The translations under genes and the position numbers were made by a program. Shown piece by piece: positions 44,177 through 64,000 of a stretch of 64,000 nucleotides of DNA. Each line of letters begins with the position of its first letter. Position 1 is the first letter of the stretch. The notes under the pieces were generated by a model. The model did no database searches, was not told the origin of the DNA, and was given only the letters and a program-made list of their open reading frames with translations. Source of the stretch: Bolinopsis microptera (taxonomy: Eukaryota > Ctenophora > Tentaculata > Lobata > Bolinopsidae); contig NC_087081.1 of the NCBI RefSeq assembly GCF_026151205.1, positions 3,725,246-3,789,245 of the forward strand, read 5' to 3'.

Positions 44177-44734
44177 TCAAACTTTGCCCAGTGATTCATT
44201 AACAATTAGCTCAATATTTTCCTGAGTTCTGACTCCTACAAAGCCTCCAATAACTTTCCCTTCCTTAACCAGCTTCACACAGGGAATTGCACTAACATCA
44301 AATTCCTGAGCAATGTCCCCAAAATCATCAACATTCACTAAAAGCATGTTTATCTCATCTTCATGGCTTTCGACAACTTTTTTGAGAGTAGGGGTCAACA
44401 CTTTGCATGGTCCACACCATACAGCATGGAAGTCTATAATAGTCGGAGTATCACCTTGATATGCCTGAAAGTTTAATAGGAATAATTCTCATTTGTAAAC
44501 CTATTTTAAGTTTAATACTAAATTACGACATTAAGTAGATCTTTGATCTACTGGCATTCAACTTTTTGAAAACAGATTTTCTTTACCCCAAGAGACCAGG
44601 TAATTAATTTATTGGATTTTTACCTGATCAAATTGAGACTCCTTTTCACATTCTTTAACAGTGCCATATGTTCTCCTCACAGCTGGAACAATTTGTCTAG
44701 CTAGTGGCTTCAAGAATCTTGTACACATCGACAT
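44177..44734 (-). CDS. TXN2: Mitochondrial thioredoxin
   Basis: Two phase-matched exons on the minus strand: 44624-44734 (ATG) and 44177-44464, coding 132 aa. It is a small thiol-disulfide oxidoreductase. The active site is WCGPC (Cys54, Cys57) after TPTIIDFHAV, with the cis-Pro loop in SAIPCVKL and a glycine-rich GGFVGVRT strand. The Arg/Lys-rich, acid-free N-terminus (MSMCTRFLKPLARQIVPAV) looks like a mitochondrial import peptide, and the body resembles animal TXN2 more than cytosolic thioredoxin. It lies 430 bp upstream of the dehalogenase gene on the same strand. An open frame extends upstream of the chosen ATG, so the start is likely but not certain. Confidence 0.9.
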
Positions 44735-44902
44735 GACTGAAGCTGAAACATGATTTTTAGTTTGAACAGGTACTACAGGTGCAACATAAATATTTTGATT
44801 TACCAATTGAGCGGTAACTCAATTTAATCCAAGATTGATTACAAATGAAATAACAGTAACAAACTCTCAATTTGATGTACAACAATTCAGAGGCAGCTGT
44901 TG

Positions 44903-44937
44903 AGGGCGTTCAGGCATCCGTGGACGGCGAACGCCCT
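44903..44937. other. Perfect GC-rich hairpin upstream of thioredoxin
   Basis: AGGGCGTTC (44903-44911) and GAACGCCCT (44929-44937) pair perfectly around a 17-nt loop, 170 bp upstream of the TXN2 start codon. It could lie in the promoter or 5' UTR; the function is unknown. Confidence 0.4.
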
Positions 44938-44939
44938 AA

Positions 44940-46040
44940 ATTATTATCTGGTAATTGAAAAAAGAAATAGTATTCGGAAATATTGCGATGCAAAGCTTGT
45001 TATTTCACTCAAACGTTTGAATGTAAGCACACATAATCTTTGTGAAATCATGTAGTGTCAGATCCTCGTTTAGATGCCTCAGCCGTGCAGTAGTCAACAC
45101 ACAGTTAATTGCAATTACTACAAAGCACATCATTGCATCAACATACTGGAAATTTAAATAATTAGGGCATCCAGGACACTTAAACTATCTGCTATCATAC
45201 TGTGCGGCTGAGATTGTACACTATGTGTTTGTGTGTAAAACATGTGGGCGTGTGCTAGTATTTGTAGCGCAAAGCACTAGTGGGCTGCGCATGAAATAAT
45301 GTTTCTCGTAAACAGTAGATTGGCGAGATACACCACTGGGCCACGTTGAGCTGCCAAGGATTGACATTGTGAATCAATGCTAGTATATGCATGGTAAGTT
45401 CTAGCCTCAATGTAATATTTGAAATCCTGCCTAACGTTTAAATAATTTAATTAATTAATTAGCTCACAAGCACCCTGAGTCCATCAATCGGACGCCCGAC
45501 ACAACCGCCAGCCAGCTCCCATGAGCTGCATCTGCAACAACTAGTTATATTGGGGTTTCTGATCAAATTTTAGGATGAAACAACAGTGATTTCTCTCCGG
45601 GGAGACAGAGGTGCGAGAAAAAAACTATGTTAATATAAATAGTTTAGATTTGAATTTGGAGCCACAAGGCCAAGGGTGATTTTCAATTGTTTCTCCTAAT
45701 ATTTGAGATAGGGAATATATTGATTTTTTGAAGGGTTGTTTTTATATAGGATCATTGTGACAATTATGCTTTAAAGTTTTTTTTCTTGCTCTATACCTTT
45801 TGACAGAAGCTTTTAAAAATGATTGTGGTGTTGTACTCGAAAATGATAGGCCAAATTGTTTAGTATGACTAGTTTCTGTAATCTGTACATGGCAAGTTCT
45901 ATCAACCTCGTTTAGTATCTCCATATCAATGAGAATGCATGAAAACATTATTGATAATCAAATTACACATCGAAACGATAGTCAAATAGAGACAAAAGGA
46001 GTTTTGAAATCCAAAGCACTTCTAAGCAATCGTTATGAAA
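44940..46040. other. Gene-free interval
   Basis: AT-rich sequence with only short open frames. Nothing recognisable was seen on either strand. Confidence 0.4.
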
Positions 46041-46044
46041 AACG

Positions 46045-46200
46045 ACAGTATTCACTTTAGCGCTCGATTTTATAGCACGGTGTAAATTGGTGTTAACATG
46101 CGCGGCGCACCGTAAATTTTAGTTTTATTTTATAATCATGATAATTTTTGGCCATAATTTTTGGCCATAATTGTGCTAAATACATTTAGATTTGAAAACT
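46045..46200. repeat. Dispersed repeat shared with 20800-20938
   Basis: Second copy of the TAGCGCTCGATTTTATA ... TGCGCGGC ... TAAATACATTTAGATTT unit, with a small duplication of TTTTTGGCCATAAT. Confidence 0.6.
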
Positions 46201-46479
46201 GGCCACGGGCCTAAATATTAAATATCAATCAATTACAATTCATTAATATTACCAATATTAAAAACTATCGAAAATATTTAAAAAAGTATTCTCTAGCCAA
46301 AGGGCTCAATATTTAAATCGAAATCTTCAATATTGTCTGTTTAATACATTTAAATTAGTTCTTATAACAAGATATCCAAAAATTTTGTTATATATAATTA
46401 ATGATATAGCACCAAATTGCAAATGACAAAATGGCCAATAAAATGCACGCAAAAAACTTCCGCATAACCAAAGAAATCA

Positions 46480-46815
46480 TTGTCATACGTTGCATGACCC
46501 GCCGCGCACGAGTGCGCGGCTCCCCCTGTATCGTCGAAACTCTACAGGGATTCACTATAGTGAAGCGACCGTGGGGGTCACCGCGTGATACAAAGAAATC
46601 AATAATAGTTTGATTTGAATATTATCTTGTGCTGTTAATACTGATTCAGCTTTTTATTCACCTTGTCAGTCCTTCGCAGCTTGGCGAAGCTCAATGGTGC
46701 ATTTTGCCGATCTACTTTATATCACGTCGTGACCCCCGATGTCGTTTCACTATAGAGTTTCAATTCAACGATACAGGGGGAGCCGCGCACTCGTGGGTCA
46801 TACATCGTATGACAA
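46480..46815. mobile_element. Foldback element with ~100-bp inverted arms
   Basis: Arms 46480-46595 and 46715-46815 are long inverted copies with a few indels. They share TTGTCATACG at the outer end, GTGCGCGGCTCCCCCTGTAT, and GGGGGTCAC ... CGTGAT at the inner end. A 119-bp spacer separates them. No ORF; no clear target duplication. Confidence 0.85.
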
Positions 46816-46819
46816 GATT

Positions 46820-48080
46820 TACCGACAAATCGCAGCACTACATATTCTTGGATCAAACATTTTTCAAATATATAACTTATAAATTTTTGTCCGCTTTGCT
46901 ATACTTTATAATTTACTAAAACGCTTTCAATTTTAATGTCCGGCACATCACTTTCTATTCTGTGCACAGCACTTTTTGAAGCATTTTGGTGTTTATTAAT
47001 AACAATCAAAACATATCATTTCATAAAAATAAAGCCGCGCGTTGCATGGTTGACTGCCTCTGTAAAGTGAATAATTTAGTTGTTTGTAACGTTTACGCTA
47101 TCAGAGTTATAATTGGTATTTAGTTCATAGTTAGTGGTCCGGTTGCAATGTTGTTGCGTCTTTACTTGGTTCCCGTATATATTCCAAAACTAATATTTAT
47201 TATATTGTTTTATATTTCTGTTGTGATAGCACATGCCATACATGTCCATAACTTTTTTATTTCCTTCACACGTTGGCTTTTGGTATTCCAGTAATTTTTC
47301 ATTAGCTGCGAGCTGATCTCAAACCAGTCTTGATACATTTTTGTAGTTGTGTCAGTTGGTTACAATGGTCTTTTACAAATGATACACACTGATTCCAGAT
47401 ACAGATAACATCCTGTATAAGTTAATTGTTAGAATGTATTATCAATGATATCATTAGATTACTCAATCACAATATTATCAAATATATCATTAGATCAATC
47501 AATCACAATATGTCCTTGACATTACTCCCCCTTAAAAAAAAATATTTAGCGATAAAGTCGCGTGATAAAATGCGCGTTTTTTATGCGCGGCTTTAAATGC
47601 TAAAAAAATGTACTTTTCTTATGCGTAAGATCTAAAATCTAGCTGTAGAAAAACCGTTATTTCTATGCCACGTAAGTTTTACAAAACATCACGTAAGTCT
47701 GAAAGCTCAATATAAATTTAAAATCAGGTTAAAAATGTATCAAATTTGTCATTAAATGCATCTAATAAATATTAGTTAAAAGTTGATACAACTTTAAATT
47801 TATCTCTCATCATGACAGTTGCACCAATATTCAGGGTTTAAAGTAAAATTTTTATGTATGGCAAGAAGGAGCCTTCAATTCATGTTTAAAACAAAAATTT
47901 GCATTTGTCTTGTGTTTATTACTATAATATGTTATAGTGCACTAATAGATTAATTGATTTATTTATTAGGGGGTCTGTCACTAATCTGACGGTCACTGTA
48001 ACTTTTCACCTGGTTATGTCTGTTTCTAGGTGTTCGGCTTCAGTTAAGTGGAAGTTGAAGCATAATGACTAACGACAACC
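46820..48080. other. Gene-free interval
   Basis: AT-rich sequence with no gene, RNA or clear repeat recognised. A run of nine A after CCCCCTT lies near 47532. Confidence 0.4.
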
Positions 48081-48086
48081 AAAACA

Positions 48087-48175
48087 TTACTGGGCCGCGC
48101 TCAGCCTGTCATTCAGCCTGTCATTCCGCCTAATCTCTATTATGTTTATGAACATAATAGCCTGGGGTCCCCAGA
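48087..48175. repeat. Dispersed repeat shared with 26849-26932
   Basis: Same unit, here with CAGCCTGTCATTC duplicated at its left part. Confidence 0.7.
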
Positions 48176-48189
48176 TAACCAAAACACCA

Positions 48190-48282
48190 TTATGTGGGCT
48201 GTGTATCCACTATCCGTGTCTCCGATAGCCAGAGTTGCTAAAGCAGCATAGTTGTTGAAGTTTTCTTTTCCCTCAGCCCACT
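48190..48282 (-). other. Possible orphan exon
   Basis: After a TAGTCATCAG acceptor-like site the minus strand reads WAEGKENFNNYAALATLAIG DTDSGYTAH with protein-like composition. It runs straight into the dispersed repeat and has no partner exon. It may be a gene fragment or chance. Confidence 0.2.
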
Positions 48283-48974
48283 GATGACTAAATAATAAGT
48301 AAGCATCTTATTTATTTCAAACACCTTTATAGTAAAATACTGAACATTTTGTTGAAACATGATCAGAGTAATTAGTCTTTGTAAAGGGTGGAAGGTAAAA
48401 GGTTGATGAATAGAAGTGGCTTTTTTATATGATACATTTTCTAGGGTAGATTTGTGAGCGTTGAATTGCCACTTGGCCATACTGGCCTGACTAGACAGTT
48501 GTTCTAATATAGCTCAATGAAACAAGACATTTTTTCGATAAAACATGAATTTTAATTTTAGCACATTTTACAGAATCAACAAATTTATAAAAATTACTAA
48601 AATATAAATCCCATTACATGGTAAATGGCTTTTTGTCCTTGGCTGCTTATTAGATAGTGGAAGGACACACAACTGGCGGGGCAAGGAACGTGCAGGCCTG
48701 AAACCTTTTACACATGTAACCGGAACGCTAGTTTGGATGAGTTTTTGAAGACAAAGCTCATATTTGGACCGGATAACAGTTTTTAATTGTGGATTGCAGT
48801 CAGAAATTATACTCTGTATGCTTTAATTCTTGTCATGTGATTCGAAGATATAAAATGCAACTTGAAAGTGAATGTGATTTATGAACAGGCTGGCGAAAGA
48901 TTGGGCCATTGTATCAATGGTTATCATACAAAGGCCATAATATTTGCACCATGACCACTTTCAACGCTGTATTG

Positions 48975-49085
48975 TGTATATTCTTTAGGTATTCTTTTAA
49001 CGGTATATATACCTCCTAGTCACTCTCTTGCTACTCCAAGTCCCCTAAGATGTCTGGTCTAAAGTTTGTGCTAGTTATATATACA
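48975..49085. repeat. Dispersed segment shared with 20435-20535
   Basis: CTCTTGCTACTCCAAGTCCC and TCTAAAGTTTGTGCTAGTTA match, in reverse complement, the segment inside the decayed retroelement at 20440-20520. Confidence 0.65.
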
Positions 49086-49773
49086 TCTGAAACTATGCTT
49101 GGTGTAGCTTGTTGGGATATTATAGGAATTCTAGTTCCTATAGTTGGGAATGAGGTAGTTGTCTGTTCACAGATCGCCCTCTAAACTTACAAGGAAATAT
49201 TTCCTGTAGATCCTTGGTATATAAGCAACATTTGACAGAACATTGTGTGGAGTGAGCTATGTGCCCATCCTTGGAGAACCCGACGAATGTCCTTGCTGTC
49301 AGCAGTGTTAAACAAGGAACTGAAACCAAGGGGTTCCGTTCAGGCCCTTCACACTTTGTTTTTGTCTAGTTCTAATGTACCGTCACAATAGTGACTTTAA
49401 AATATATTATATAAAATAAATTCTTGCAGGCTTTAATTGATACTGCTGTTTTCTTGAAATTGTTGTTTTCTTTAGAGATTTTTGTTGTGGTTTGAGAAGT
49501 AAAAATATATATAATTTCACCCAATTTTTCTCCACCGAGCCAAGATTTAGTGTGACACATTCATTATTACCATGCAATGGTTCATCTGTTATTACAGTTT
49601 CCACCACTAAGCTTGTTATTTTTTCATCTATAAATCATGAGAAAAATGTGACATTATTTCTCTGACGACAGATTCTGATTTCTAACATAAACTTCTATCA
49701 AAGCAGTTGAGATGGTAGGTTGATGAAGTATTGCTGCAGATAAGATTTAATTTAAGGGCGACTGTCCAATAGC

Positions 49774-63461
<13,688 letters not shown>

Positions 63462-63832
63462 GTAAATTCTTTAACTTATTCAAAACTTATTACATTGTTA
63501 AACATTGCTTGTAATCCTACTTCAGCTTTAGCTTCTGTATTCAACTTTCAGCTACACTTTTTAAATTTCGATATACCCTAGACGTACTTCCCTAAAATTA
63601 GATTATAACTTTCCTACATTATTAAGTTATTAGATTGCGACTTTCCTACATTAATAAGTTATTAGATTGTTACTTTTTAAGTGTTTTAACACAATAATAC
63701 GTGGAATGTGGTTCCAAGCAGTCAACTCAGAGATCTATATAATTTAATTGGATTGCCCTGAACCAATATTGCTCCCAGCACTATCATCTAATGACTGCAA
63801 ACAAGATCACCATATCAATAAACCTGTCACTT

Positions 63833-63892
63833 AGCCAATATAACACATGTGACCAATATAACACATGTGACCAATATAACACATGTCACATG
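63833..63892. repeat. 19-bp tandem repeat
   Basis: Three copies of CCAATATAACACATGTGA, then CACATGT decay products, in the intron after the last visible kinase exon. Confidence 0.85.
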
Positions 63893-64000
63893 TCACACTG
63901 TCACAAAATCGACACATTATATAGTGGACATTAAACTAGAACAATCATGACGTCACCAAGTCCAATAAGTTTAACTTTAATACAATACAATACACAACAA

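Overview
The window is eukaryotic and animal. Genes are split by GT-AG introns, there are pol III tRNA genes (one with an intron), TTAGGG-type telomeric motifs, and about 35% GC by eye. The gene set (ShKT + LDLa + trypsin-fold protease, haloalkane dehalogenase, NAA50, mitochondrial thioredoxin, tau-tubulin kinase) and a PHD-finger reverse transcriptase of a type I associate with cnidarian genomes suggest a marine invertebrate, probably a cnidarian. The species cannot be fixed from sequence alone.

Layout. 0-5 kb: no gene; short transposons, an 80-bp element with a target duplication, a structured-RNA candidate and a 19-bp minisatellite. 5.4-13.7 kb (+): a secreted S1 protease gene, with three antisense tRNA-Val genes in one intron and a 2-kb 15-bp satellite in another. 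14.6 kb (+): tRNA-Ile(UAU) with an intron. 15.2-19.7 kb (-): complete NAA50, intron 3 filled by an 8-bp satellite. 20-24.4 kb: a decayed minus-strand retroelement tail, then a nearly intact plus-strand non-LTR-like element whose PHD finger is cut by one in-frame stop. 24.6-28.2 kb: nested small transposons, then a 172-bp satellite in head-to-head arms around a GAG tract. 29.1-43.7 kb (-): complete nine-exon haloalkane dehalogenase gene (353 aa) with two TA-flanked elements, two Helitrons, a MITE and many arrays in its introns. 44.2-44.7 kb (-): mitochondrial thioredoxin. 46.5-46.8 kb: foldback element. 49.8 kb to the right edge (+): tau-tubulin kinase, eight exons visible, continuing beyond the window.

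The gene models were built by hand: splice sites, codon phases and family motifs agree at every junction listed. They are reliable, but UTRs and the first protease exon are not established.

The most unusual signal is that tandem arrays sit on exon-intron junctions. In the dehalogenase gene, 17 copies of exon 1 tail plus 5' splice site, about 14 copies of exon 4 head plus 3' splice site, and 8 exact 75-bp copies of exon 6 head plus 3' splice site lie side by side. Two- or few-copy versions occur at exons 5, 7 and 8. Kinase exons 5, 6 and 7, the protease exon before its satellite, and NAA50 exons 2 and 3 show the same placement. The window thus contains a graded series from a single duplicated splice junction to kilobase arrays of potential decoy splice sites. 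I know of no named description of this, and propose it as the feature most worth following up.
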